In this document: positions 16,607 to 25,113 of the stretch, piece by piece
Layout of the letters: each line of letters starts with the position of its first letter
How positions within the stretch are numbered: position 1 is the stretch's first letter
Notes under the pieces: generated by a model
The model's input: the letters and a program-made list of their open reading frames with translations, nothing else
Told to the model about the DNA's origin: nothing
Databases searched by the model: none
Made by a program: the position numbers and the translations under genes
NCBI GenBank assembly: GCA_947502355.1
Contig: CANMZP010000024.1
Span: forward strand, 1 to 64,000
Source: an uncultured Thalassotalea sp.
Lineage (GTDB): Bacteria; Pseudomonadota; Gammaproteobacteria; Enterobacterales; Alteromonadaceae
Reading direction: 5' to 3'
DNA length: 64,000 nucleotides

Positions 16607-18916
16607 ATGGCTAGCAAATCAATATGGCGAAACTTGGGGGTGTTAATCCTCACAATCGCGTTATCCGCATGTAGTGGGGATGATGGCAGCGACGGTTCTA
16701 CTGGACCAGAAGGACCGCAAGGACCCGAAGGACCTGAAGGACCATCCGCACCACTTCCCATTCTCGATATTCCGGCGTCTCTTTCTGGTGAGTTTAATTC
16801 CGCCGTTGTTGCAGAAGATGGCACAGTGACGGTAACATTCTCTGTGATTGGAGATAATCAGCCTTACTATGGACTTACGACAAGTAATGTTCGATTTACT
16901 CTGGTTCAACTTAATCCAGGTGAAAATGGTGATTCAAGTGCCTGGCAGAGCTATATCAACAAAGTAGAAATAGCGCCTGTTAATGATACTGAAAACCCTA
17001 ACCGCCCAGGTTTAGGTGATACAGATACAATTCAAGCTACTTATGAAAAAGCAGGTACTTTAACCGATAACGGTGATGGTTCTTATTCTTACTCTTTTGC
17101 CGCAAATATTGCTGCAGTAACCGAGCCTGTTGAAGTTATATATGACTCAAGCATGACGCATCGTGTTGGTATGCAAATTAGCGGGGGGGATTACCCTGTT
17201 GTTAATGCGACATTTGATTGGGTTCCTAATGGCGATACGCTTGTACACACTCGTGATATGGTGGTTGAAGAAACCTGTAACGATTGTCATGGTGAATTAG
17301 CTATTCATGGTGGTGGTCGTGTTGATACAGCCTATTGTGTAACGTGTCACAACCCTGGCAGTGTTGATGCCAACAGTGGTAATACTGTTGACTTTAAAGT
17401 CATGGTTCATAAAATTCACATGGGCGATATGTTGCCATCATCAATGAATGATGATACCGATGACGACTATAAAATCTGGGGCTACCGTGATGGCGAGCAT
17501 GATTACTCGCATGTGCCTTTCCCACAAGATGTTCGTAATTGTGCTAAGTGCCACAATGAAGAAATTGTTGAAACCCCTGATGCCGCAAATTGGATGCAAG
17601 TACCTACTATTGAAACGTGCTCCTCTTGTCATGAAGATTTGAACTTTGAAACAGGTGAAGGTCATGTTGGTGGGTCACAAGCTGATAATGAAAACTGTAC
17701 CGTTTGTCACGGTGATGACTCAGCCTTAGCATCTGTTTACCAGTCCCATACGGGCAATAAAATGGCCAATAAAATGGCGGCTGAAAGCATTGAGATTTTG
17801 GCTTTATCGGTTGCCGATGGTGCTGGTGATTCTGTTGATGTAACGATTGCTATTAACAAAGATGGCATGGCAGTAGCTGATTTGGCTGATATTGTTCCAA
17901 TGCTGAACAATGGCGGTGGTGTTTACGTTATGATTAACTGGGATAACGGCACGGGTTATCAAATGGGATACTCTAACCCTGCAGGTCCTTGGGGTTACAC
18001 ACCTGCGAGTAATGAAATGCCTATTAATGCATGTGTACCTGCAGCAACCGCCGGTGAGTTTGTATGTAACTGGAATGGTAGTGGCAACTTAGGGGAAGCG
18101 TTTGATAAAACCCGAGGAACACTTGCTGTAACGTTTGCTGATGCTAACGTATGTACCCAAGATGGTCTTGTCGTTGACTGCACTGAAGAAAATGTAGAAT
18201 GGTTTTCAGCCAAGTTGAACAAAATGTTCTTCGATTTGACCACCCTTATTGAAGATACCGCCTATGTTGAAAAAGTGGGTGCGGATTTTGAAAGTTGTAA
18301 CACTTGTCACGGTGGTGATGCGATTCATGCGGGCGGAAAAAACGATCATGCGGCAACGGACTTTGCTCAATGTACAAGTTGTCATAACTCGACTAAGCCG
18401 GCTTGGTACGGCGGTCGTCCGGGTGATTTAAAATCTCATGTGCATACATTCCATTCAGGTAGTGATCAAATTCATGCTACCGAAGATCATCCTGTTGGAG
18501 AAACCTACTTCCCTGATCAGATTGGTGGCTCAGTGAGTAACTGTTTACAATGCCATGCAGAAGGTCAATACGACTTAATTGACATGCAAAATGGTGGCCC
18601 TTCGCATGCCAATGCTTCGGGTGCAACTGATGGTAATACAGCCTGGGTTAGTGGTACCGCCGTTGTCTGTTCTGGCTGTCACGTAACGCTGCCTGTGGGT
18701 TATATTGATGAAAAAGGTCAACCGAAGAAAGATGCAGACGGGAATGCCATTGGTAGCTTGTCTTCTCTTGAACAGGCGACCATTAATCATATGATCACTA
18801 ACGGTTCTGTGTTTAATGCGAAGAGCGAAGCTGAAGCAGTTGGCAATGAAGCTTGTGCTGTTTGTCATGCGGTCGGCAATGAAAAAGGTGTCGATGCAGT
18901 ACACAACATAAGGTAG
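16607..18916 (+). CDS. OmcA/MtrC-family decahaem lipoprotein with collagen-like linker (copy 2)
   Basis: A protein of about 769 residues. The lipobox LSAC puts the lipid on Cys22. An acidic GDDGSDG stretch follows, then five collagen-type triplets (GPE, GPQ, GPE, GPE, GPS; residues 33-47) before the first beta domain. Ten CXXCH sites lie in two pentahaem groups: CNDCH, CVTCH, CAKCH, CSSCH, CTVCH, then CNTCH, CTSCH, CLQCH, CSGCH, CAVCH. The second beta domain has cysteine pairs of the CX10C and CX8C kind. It is very similar to the next gene and less so to copy 1. AAAAGG eight bases before the ATG supports this start over an in-frame GTG at 16598. A surface electron-transfer role is the family expectation. 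Confidence 0.92.
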   Translation: MASKSIWRNLGVLILTIALSACSGDDGSDGSTGPEGPQGPEGPEGPSAPLPILDIPASLSGEFNSAVVAEDGTVTVTFSVIGDNQPYYGLTTSNVRFTLVQLNPGENGDSSAWQSYINKVEIAPVNDTENPNRPGLGDTDTIQATYEKAGTLTDNGDGSYSYSFAANIAAVTEPVEVIYDSSMTHRVGMQISGGDYPVVNATFDWVPNGDTLVHTRDMVVEETCNDCHGELAIHGGGRVDTAYCVTCHNPGSVDANSGNTVDFKVMVHKIHMGDMLPSSMNDDTDDDYKIWGYRDGEHDYSHVPFPQDVRNCAKCHNEEIVETPDAANWMQVPTIETCSSCHEDLNFETGEGHVGGSQADNENCTVCHGDDSALASVYQSHTGNKMANKMAAESIEILALSVADGAGDSVDVTIAINKDGMAVADLADIVPMLNNGGGVYVMINWDNGTGYQMGYSNPAGPWGYTPASNEMPINACVPAATAGEFVCNWNGSGNLGEAFDKTRGTLAVTFADANVCTQDGLVVDCTEENVEWFSAKLNKMFFDLTTLIEDTAYVEKVGADFESCNTCHGGDAIHAGGKNDHAATDFAQCTSCHNSTKPAWYGGRPGDLKSHVHTFHSGSDQIHATEDHPVGETYFPDQIGGSVSNCLQCHAEGQYDLIDMQNGGPSHANASGATDGNTAWVSGTAVVCSGCHVTLPVGYIDEKGQPKKDADGNAIGSLSSLEQATINHMITNGSVFNAKSEAEAVGNEACAVCHAVGNEKGVDAVHNIR

Positions 18917-18940
18917 TCATTACCTATTGATCAACATTTG

Positions 18941-18974
18941 AAAACCACTGTTCTCAATGACCAGTGGTTTTTTT
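18941..18974 (+). terminator. Rho-independent terminator after decahaem copy 2
   Basis: AAAACCACTG (18941-18950) and CAGTGGTTTT (18962-18971) form a perfect 10-bp stem continuing into a T run. It separates the transcript of copy 2 from copy 3, so the two paralogues can be regulated independently. Confidence 0.85.
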
Positions 18975-19016
18975 ATCCCTTGCAAAAGGCCTCCCTAGAA
19001 TCTAGACTCCTCAAAT

Positions 19017-19035
19017 CTAAATGATAATCATTACC
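19017..19035. promoter_or_regulatory. Fur-box-like site
   Basis: Compared with the classical 19-bp Fur box, 15 of 19 positions match, including the whole central ATGATAATCATTA. It lies about 220 bp before the start of decahaem copy 3 and after the terminator of copy 2, so it would act on copy 3 only. The rest of the 18917-19255 gap is AT-rich promoter sequence with no gene. Confidence 0.6.
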
Positions 19036-19255
19036 AGTGGTGAGTGTTTATCTGCCTGATATCATTAACTTTATTACTTCAACTCAATAAAAGCCTAATT
19101 CCTTTAAAATTATGCGGTTATTTAACTCTTACACATTGTAATTTTACATATTTTTAACTAATCTGTAATAGTCGGTTGCTGTGGAATTAAGCTGACAAGT
19201 AAAAATTTTATGCATAAGAATTTTTAATATAACTATACAACAAGGTGGAAGGACT

Positions 19256-21589
19256 ATGGCTAAAAAGTCTATATGGCGTCAATTTGGGGTACTTAGCTTA
19301 CTCGTGTTGACCCTGTCAGGTAATAGCTGTGACGGAGATGATGGAGATGATGGTGCAACAGGCCCGCAAGGACCTGAAGGGCCAGCGGGACCAGCGGGTC
19401 CACAAGGGCCGGGACCGGTGCTTGATATCCCATCCGAACTAGCTGGTGAATTTACCTCTGCTATGGTTGCTGATGATGGTAGTGTTACAGTAACTTTCTC
19501 TCTGGTAGGCGATAACCAAGCTTACTACGGTCTAACAACGAGCAATGTGCGTTTTACACTCGCCAAACTGATGCCGGGAGAAAATAACGGCTCAAGCGCT
19601 TGGCAAAGCTACATTAATAAAATGGAAATTGCGCCTGCGAACGATACTGAAAATCCAGGTCGCCCAGGTCCAGGAACTGAAGATACTTATCAGGCAACTT
19701 ATGAGAGAGAAGGGACTTTAACCGATAACGGTGATGGTTCGTATTCTTATACGTTTGCCGTTAACCCTTCTGCAGTAACTGAGCCAATGGAAGTCATGTA
19801 CGATGCAACCCTGACTCATCGAGTGGGAATGCAAATAAGTGGCGGTGGTTTCCCTGTGGTTAATGCAACCCATGATTGGGTGCCAAACGGCGATAGCTTA
19901 ACATTTACCCGCGATATGGTGGTTGAAGAAAACTGTAATACTTGTCATGGCGAATTAGCGATTCATGGTGGCGGTCGAGTCGATACCGCATATTGTGTAA
20001 CGTGTCATAACCCAGGCAGTGTGGATGCCAACAGTGGCAATACCGTAGACTTTAAAGTCATGGTACATAAATTACATATGGGTGATATGTTGCCATCTTC
20101 AATGAATGATGATCCAGATGATGATTACAAAATCTGGGGCTTTCGTGATGGCGAGCATGACTACTCACATGTACCATTCCCGCAAGATGTGCGAAATTGT
20201 TCAAAGTGTCACAATGAAGAGTTAGAAGCAACGCCAGATGCGTCAAACTGGTTTAAAGTAGCAACTATCGATACCTGTAGCTCTTGTCACGAAGATGTTA
20301 ACTTTGAAACCGGTGAAGGCCATGTTGGTGGTGCTCAAGCAGACAATGAAAATTGTATGGTTTGTCATGGTGAAGATTCAGCGCTAGCCTCGATTTACCA
20401 ATCTCATGTTGGTAATAAAATGGATAACCAAATGGCGGCAGAAACCGTTGAGTTAATGCCTGTTTCGGTAGCAAGTGGGGCATTAAGCAGTGTTAATGTA
20501 ACCATTAGTGTAATGAAAGGTGGTATGCCAGTGGCGTCACTTGATGAGGTTACTCCATACTTTAATAATCGTGGCGGTGTTTACGTGATGATTAACTGGG
20601 ATGATGGCACAGGTTATCAAATGGGCTACTCTAACCCTGGTGGAGCATTTGGTTTTACCCCCGCAAGTAACGAAATGCCAATCAGTGGCTGTGATCCTGT
20701 CACTGATATGCCCGGTTACTTCGAGTGTAATTGGAATGGCTCTAACAATTGGGGGGCTCCGTTTGATAAATCCATGGGTACTCTAGCGGTAACGTTTGCT
20801 GATGCCAATGTGTGTGTTGAAGACGGTATGCTTTCGGAGTGTCCACTGACCAATCCGGTGTACCCACAAGAAATGTACTCAGCAAAAGTTGGTAAAATGT
20901 ATTTTGATTTAGCAACCTTAGCTGAAGATACTGCTTACGTAGAAAAATTTGGCGCTGACTTTGATAGCTGTAATACCTGTCATGGTGGTGATGCGATTCA
21001 TGCGGGTGGCTCAAATGATCATGCGGCAACGGATTTTGCTCAATGTACCAGTTGTCATAACTCGACTAAACCGGCATGGTATGCGGGTCGTCCGGGTGAC
21101 TTGAAATCGCATGTACATACGTTCCACGCGAATAGCGATCAACTGCACGCCTCTGAAGATCATCAAGTTGGTGATACGTACTTCCCTGATCAAATTGGTG
21201 GTACGGTAAGTAACTGTGTGCAATGTCATGCTGACGGTCAATACGATTTGGTTAACATGCAAAATGGTGGTCCATCGCATGCTAATGCCTCAGGCGCAGC
21301 GGATGGCTCATCATCATGGGTTAGTGGTACGGCCGTGGTTTGTGCAAGTTGTCACGTATCACTTCCAGTAGGTTACATTGATGAAGATGGTATGGTTAAG
21401 AATGACGCCGATGGAGTACCTCGCGGTACGTTATCTGGGTTAGAGCAAGCTACCATTAATCATATGATAACTAACGGTTCAGTATTTAATGGCGCAACAG
21501 AAGCCGATGCCATTGGCAATGAAGCGTGTGCTGTTTGTCATGCCGTAGGTAATGAAAAAGGCGTAGACGCCGTTCATAACATACGTTAA
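19256..21589 (+). CDS. OmcA/MtrC-family decahaem cytochrome with collagen-like linker (copy 3)
   Basis: A 777-residue tandem paralogue of the preceding gene, alike over most of its length. It has ten CXXCH sites (CNTCH, CVTCH, CSKCH, CSSCH, CMVCH, CNTCH, CTSCH, CVQCH, CASCH, CAVCH). The linker is longer, with collagen triplets GPQ, GPE, GPA, GPA, GPQ, GPG at residues 36-53 after GDDGDDG. The signal peptide ends LSGNSC, where copy 2 has LSAC. Asn and Gly at positions -2 and -3 make a poor lipobox, so lipidation at Cys25 is uncertain. AAGGTGGAAGG precedes the ATG. The Fur-like site upstream and separate terminators suggest its own control, perhaps by iron. Confidence 0.92.
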   Translation: MAKKSIWRQFGVLSLLVLTLSGNSCDGDDGDDGATGPQGPEGPAGPAGPQGPGPVLDIPSELAGEFTSAMVADDGSVTVTFSLVGDNQAYYGLTTSNVRFTLAKLMPGENNGSSAWQSYINKMEIAPANDTENPGRPGPGTEDTYQATYEREGTLTDNGDGSYSYTFAVNPSAVTEPMEVMYDATLTHRVGMQISGGGFPVVNATHDWVPNGDSLTFTRDMVVEENCNTCHGELAIHGGGRVDTAYCVTCHNPGSVDANSGNTVDFKVMVHKLHMGDMLPSSMNDDPDDDYKIWGFRDGEHDYSHVPFPQDVRNCSKCHNEELEATPDASNWFKVATIDTCSSCHEDVNFETGEGHVGGAQADNENCMVCHGEDSALASIYQSHVGNKMDNQMAAETVELMPVSVASGALSSVNVTISVMKGGMPVASLDEVTPYFNNRGGVYVMINWDDGTGYQMGYSNPGGAFGFTPASNEMPISGCDPVTDMPGYFECNWNGSNNWGAPFDKSMGTLAVTFADANVCVEDGMLSECPLTNPVYPQEMYSAKVGKMYFDLATLAEDTAYVEKFGADFDSCNTCHGGDAIHAGGSNDHAATDFAQCTSCHNSTKPAWYAGRPGDLKSHVHTFHANSDQLHASEDHQVGDTYFPDQIGGTVSNCVQCHADGQYDLVNMQNGGPSHANASGAADGSSSWVSGTAVVCASCHVSLPVGYIDEDGMVKNDADGVPRGTLSGLEQATINHMITNGSVFNGATEADAIGNEACAVCHAVGNEKGVDAVHNIR

Positions 21590-21629
21590 AAATTGAACTT
21601 GGAGATTGCAATATATCTCCCCTAAAGAT

Positions 21630-21661
21630 AAAGCCACTGAATGTACTTTCGGTGGCTTTTT
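21630..21661 (+). terminator. Rho-independent terminator after decahaem copy 3
   Basis: AAAGCCAC and GTGGCTTT pair, extended inward by three more pairs, with a T tail. It closes the electron-transfer locus. Confidence 0.8.
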
Positions 21662-21833
21662 AGTTGCATCTTATAAATTTGTATAAAAAAGCCGTGCATC
21701 GACTCATCTTAAAGTGACCTATTTCAAGCTGTTTAGCTTGAGCACTGTCATCTTTCTTTCAAAAATAAGACATAAAATTGTCATCTAAACTCATTAAAGT
21801 ACCTGTAGTCAATGCAATGACAAAGGAGCCATT

Positions 21834-22031
21834 ATGAGCGCATTAAAATTACTTGACGATAATCACGATGAATTTTCTCAAATAGATCAACAACCTTTAC
21901 CAAAGCAACGTAAAGCAAGAAGAATGTGGCGAGACATTGAGATGTTAAAAGTAAGGCAACGCTTGCAACGCGAATTAGACGATTACTGTGGAGAAAGTAT
22001 GGATGCTGAAATCAACCGAGTTTTTGGTTAA
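21834..22031 (+). CDS. DUF3545 family protein
   Basis: A 65-residue, highly charged protein. The core RKARRMWRDIEMLKVRQRLQRELDDY matches the DUF3545 family of marine gammaproteobacteria from memory: basic start, WRxIE, then RLxREL. Function is unknown. AAAGGAG sits seven bases before the ATG. It stands where many gammaproteobacteria carry ybaB before recR. Confidence 0.8.
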   Translation: MSALKLLDDNHDEFSQIDQQPLPKQRKARRMWRDIEMLKVRQRLQRELDDYCGESMDAEINRVFG

Positions 22032-22208
22032 TCATTAACGTATTAATTATATACTTCAATCTTTAACATTGTTTGTATGGCATAGCTTTATTAAATTAAG
22101 GTTGCTTTGGCTTTAGAGATTTTATCGGCTTTGTTCTACCTAAGCATTTTGCCTTAAAATGTTCTGTGATAAGCTTGGCAATATGTCTAATTTTAGTTAT
22201 CAAAAAAT

Positions 22209-22808
22209 ATGAAGTTAAGTCCATTAGTACAAGAGTTGATTGAAGGCTTACGCTGCCTACCCGGTGTTGGGCCAAAGTCAGCACAGCGTATGGCATTTTA
22301 TTTACTGGAGCGTAACCGCCGTGGAGGCTCTGCTTTAGCAAGTACACTAGCCGCTGCCATGGAAGATATTGGCCACTGCCAAGGTTGCAGAACGTTTACC
22401 GAGCTAGACTATTGTGAAGTTTGTAGTAGCCCAAAGCGTCAGTTAAAACGCATGTTGTGTGTGGTTGAATCGCCTGCAGATATATTAGCGATTGAGCAAA
22501 CGGGTGAATTTACCGGTCGGTATTTTGTTTTAATGGGGCACTTGTCACCGATTGATGGCATTGGTCCAGATGAGCTGGGTTTAGATTTGCTTGATAACTT
22601 ACTGGCAAGCGGTGACTTCGATGAAATGATTTTGGCCACCAACCCAACCGTTGAAGGTGAAGCAACAGCACATTATATTGCCGAAATTGCTCGTAAACAC
22701 CATATTCAAAGTTCCCGAATTGCCCACGGTGTACCGGTTGGAGGCGAACTGGAGTTTGTTGATGGTAACACGCTATCGCATGCCTTTTCTGGTCGTAAAA
22801 CATTATAA
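22209..22808 (+). CDS. recR: Recombination mediator protein RecR
   Basis: A complete 199-residue RecR. The N-terminal helix-hairpin-helix is [20 protein letters not shown]. The zinc finger is CQGC...CEVC (residues 58-75). The Toprim domain contains [17 protein letters not shown], and a Walker-like C-terminal part follows. RecR acts with RecF and RecO to load RecA at gaps. The start has no clear Shine-Dalgarno, only an A-rich leader, but the N-terminus aligns with known RecR. The usual upstream partners dnaX and ybaB are absent, while htpG follows as in E. coli. Confidence 0.97.
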   Translation: MKLSPLVQELIEGLRCLPGVGPKSAQRMAFYLLERNRRGGSALASTLAAAMEDIGHCQGCRTFTELDYCEVCSSPKRQLKRMLCVVESPADILAIEQTGEFTGRYFVLMGHLSPIDGIGPDELGLDLLDNLLASGDFDEMILATNPTVEGEATAHYIAEIARKHHIQSSRIAHGVPVGGELEFVDGNTLSHAFSGRKTL

Positions 22809-22875
22809 AACACCATATCACGCTGGATGAAAATCGGGCGTGATAAACTTTTTTGTAAAATTATCCGTTCTTCCC

Positions 22876-22901
22876 CTTTAAATTAAAATCCCTATCCCCA
22901 T
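22876..22901 (+). promoter_or_regulatory. Sigma-32 (heat-shock) promoter of htpG
   Basis: CTTTAA (-35, consensus CTTGAA) lies in a C-rich run (CCCCTTTAA). It is followed after exactly 14 bp by CCCCAT (22896-22901), a perfect sigma-32 -10 core. It is about 80 bp before the htpG start. Heat-shock control of htpG is established in other proteobacteria. Confidence 0.75.
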
Positions 22902-22980
22902 CTCTATTAACATAACAAATTCTGCACTTGGTGTGCCGGATTGATAAAAGCAATTTAGTAAAGTTAGGAGATGTATTTTT

Positions 22981-24921
22981 ATGTCTGATGCAAGTCATAA
23001 AGAAGTTCACGGTTTTCAAACAGAAGTGAAGCAGTTGCTTCAACTTATGATTCACTCTCTATATTCAAATAAAGAGATTTTTTTACGTGAATTAGTTTCT
23101 AATGCGGCCGATGCAGCCGATAAATTACGTTTTAAAGCGTTATCCGATGCCAACCTTTATGAAGGTGATGGCAGTCTACGTGTTCGTGTTAAAGCCGACA
23201 GCGAAAATAATACCATTACCATTTCAGATAACGGTATTGGTATGACCCGTGATGAAATCATCACACACTTAGGTACCATCGCGAAATCAGGTACAGCAGA
23301 TTTCTTCTCGCGTTTATCTGGCGATCAAGCGTCTGACTCTCAATTAATCGGTCAATTTGGTGTGGGATTCTACTCCGCCTTTATCGTCGCTGATAAAGTG
23401 GTTGTTCGTTCTCGTGCTGCTGGCGTTGAAGCAAGCCAAGGTGTTGAATGGACATCACAAGGTGAAGGTGACTTTACGGTAGAAGATATTGAAAAATCAA
23501 ACCGTGGTACGGATATTGTTCTTTTCTTAAAAGAAGATGAAAAAGAGTTCCTTGATGACTGGCGCTTAAAAAGCATCGTAACGAAATACTCAGATCACAT
23601 CTCAATTCCCGTTGAAATGCTTACCCCTGAAGTTGCTGAAGTGCCAGAAAGTACTGATGACGAAGGCAACGTAACACCAGCGGTACCAGCAAAACCAGCA
23701 GAATGGGAAGGCATCAACAAAGCTGAAGCATTATGGGTTCGTGAAAAATCTGATATTTCAGAAGATGAATATAAAGAATTTTACAAGCACGTATCACATG
23801 ACTACGCAGAGCCACTTTTATGGGCACACAATAAAGTAGAAGGGAGTAACGAATACACCTCACTACTTTACGTACCTACAAAAGCACCATTTGACTTATA
23901 CAACCGCGAGCGTCAACACGGTTTAAAACTTTACGTTCAACGTGTCTTCATTATGGATGACGCTGAGCAGTTTATGCCAACCTACTTACGTTTTGTTAAA
24001 GGTTTACTTGATTCAAACGACTTACCATTAAACGTTTCTCGTGAGATCTTACAAGACAATAAAGTTACTCAAGCGATGCGTAAAGGCTGTACTAAACGCG
24101 TGTTAACCATGCTTGATCGTTTAGGCAATAAAGATGCTGAAAAATACCAGACGTTCTGGGATGAATTTGGTCAGGTGCTAAAAGAAGGCCCGGCAGAAGA
24201 CATGGCAAACAAAGAAGCGGTTGCCAAGTTACTTCGTTTTGCATCAACTGAAAACGACACCGTTGTGCAAAATGTATCGCTTAAGGCCTACATTGAACGC
24301 ATGAAAGAAGGTCAGGACAAAATTTACTACGTGGTTGCTGACAGCTTTGAAGCGGCGAAAAATAGCCCGCATTTAGAAGTTTTCCGTAAGAAGGGCATTG
24401 AAGTACTTCTTATGAGTGATCGCATTGATGAGTGGTTAATGAGTCACTTAACGGACTTTGATTCTAAACAATTCCAATCTGTTACTCGTGGTGGCTTAGA
24501 TCTTGGAGAATTAGACGACGCTGAAACGAAAGAAGCACAAGAAAAACTTGAAAAAGAGTTTGATTCTGTTGTGACGCGTTTAAAAGACTCTTTAGGAGAT
24601 AAAGTAAAAGACGTGCGAATTTCGCATCGTTTGACGGACTCTCCAGTTTGTATCGTTACAGACGAGCAAGACATGAGTAGTCAAATGATCAAACTAATGC
24701 AGTCGGTTGGTCAAGAAGTGCCTGAGTCAAAACCAATTTTTGAAATCAATGCTGAGCATTCATTAATCAAAGTGGTTTCAGATGAGCAAGACGAAAACCG
24801 TTTTGGTGAATGGGCTGAAGTCTTATTTGAACAAGCCATGCTTGCTGAACGCGGTAGCTTGAAAGATCCGGCATCTTTCGTCGCTCGTTTAAATAAATTA
24901 ATGTTGAGCTTAACCAAGTAA
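22981..24921 (+). CDS. htpG: Molecular chaperone HtpG (Hsp90)
   Basis: A 646-residue bacterial Hsp90. The N-terminal GHKL ATPase has [28 protein letters not shown] and [17 protein letters not shown]. The middle domain has [10 protein letters not shown] and [11 protein letters not shown] (the ATP-contacting Arg). A C-terminal dimerisation domain follows. A short Pro/Ala/acidic insert near residues 218-245 (EVPEST...PAKPAEW) stands at the charged-linker position and is a little longer than in E. coli. AGGAG lies ten bases before the ATG, with a sigma-32 promoter further up. A strong terminator closes the transcript. Confidence 0.98.
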   Translation: MSDASHKEVHGFQTEVKQLLQLMIHSLYSNKEIFLRELVSNAADAADKLRFKALSDANLYEGDGSLRVRVKADSENNTITISDNGIGMTRDEIITHLGTIAKSGTADFFSRLSGDQASDSQLIGQFGVGFYSAFIVADKVVVRSRAAGVEASQGVEWTSQGEGDFTVEDIEKSNRGTDIVLFLKEDEKEFLDDWRLKSIVTKYSDHISIPVEMLTPEVAEVPESTDDEGNVTPAVPAKPAEWEGINKAEALWVREKSDISEDEYKEFYKHVSHDYAEPLLWAHNKVEGSNEYTSLLYVPTKAPFDLYNRERQHGLKLYVQRVFIMDDAEQFMPTYLRFVKGLLDSNDLPLNVSREILQDNKVTQAMRKGCTKRVLTMLDRLGNKDAEKYQTFWDEFGQVLKEGPAEDMANKEAVAKLLRFASTENDTVVQNVSLKAYIERMKEGQDKIYYVVADSFEAAKNSPHLEVFRKKGIEVLLMSDRIDEWLMSHLTDFDSKQFQSVTRGGLDLGELDDAETKEAQEKLEKEFDSVVTRLKDSLGDKVKDVRISHRLTDSPVCIVTDEQDMSSQMIKLMQSVGQEVPESKPIFEINAEHSLIKVVSDEQDENRFGEWAEVLFEQAMLAERGSLKDPASFVARLNKLMLSLTK

Positions 24922-24962
24922 GCGCATTTATAATTAAGTCATAATACGACGCAATACATTGC

Positions 24963-25000
24963 AAAGGATTTATCTGGTTATTCAGGTAAATCCTTTTTTT
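24963..25000 (+). terminator. Rho-independent terminator of htpG
   Basis: A 14-bp stem (24963-24976 with 24983-24996, one G-T pair) has a 6-nt loop and runs into seven T. A TACATGGATGATGTAC element follows directly, related to the repeat after gyrA. Confidence 0.9.
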
Positions 25001-25113
25001 GTACATGGATGATGTACTTATATGACGGGGAAAGGAAGTCTAAGAGCATCTTTTACCCGTATATATTGCGGTGTCAGGGAGGCCAATGAACACCTATTTT
25101 TTTGAGACATAAG

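Noticed and set aside
25086-25112. Eight-codon open frame (MNTYFFET) just before the glycoside hydrolase start, preceded by AGGGAGG, as a possible leader peptide.
   Set aside because: The ribosome site is only three bases from the ATG, and the peptide has no attenuation logic (no codon run, no competing hairpins). Probably chance.
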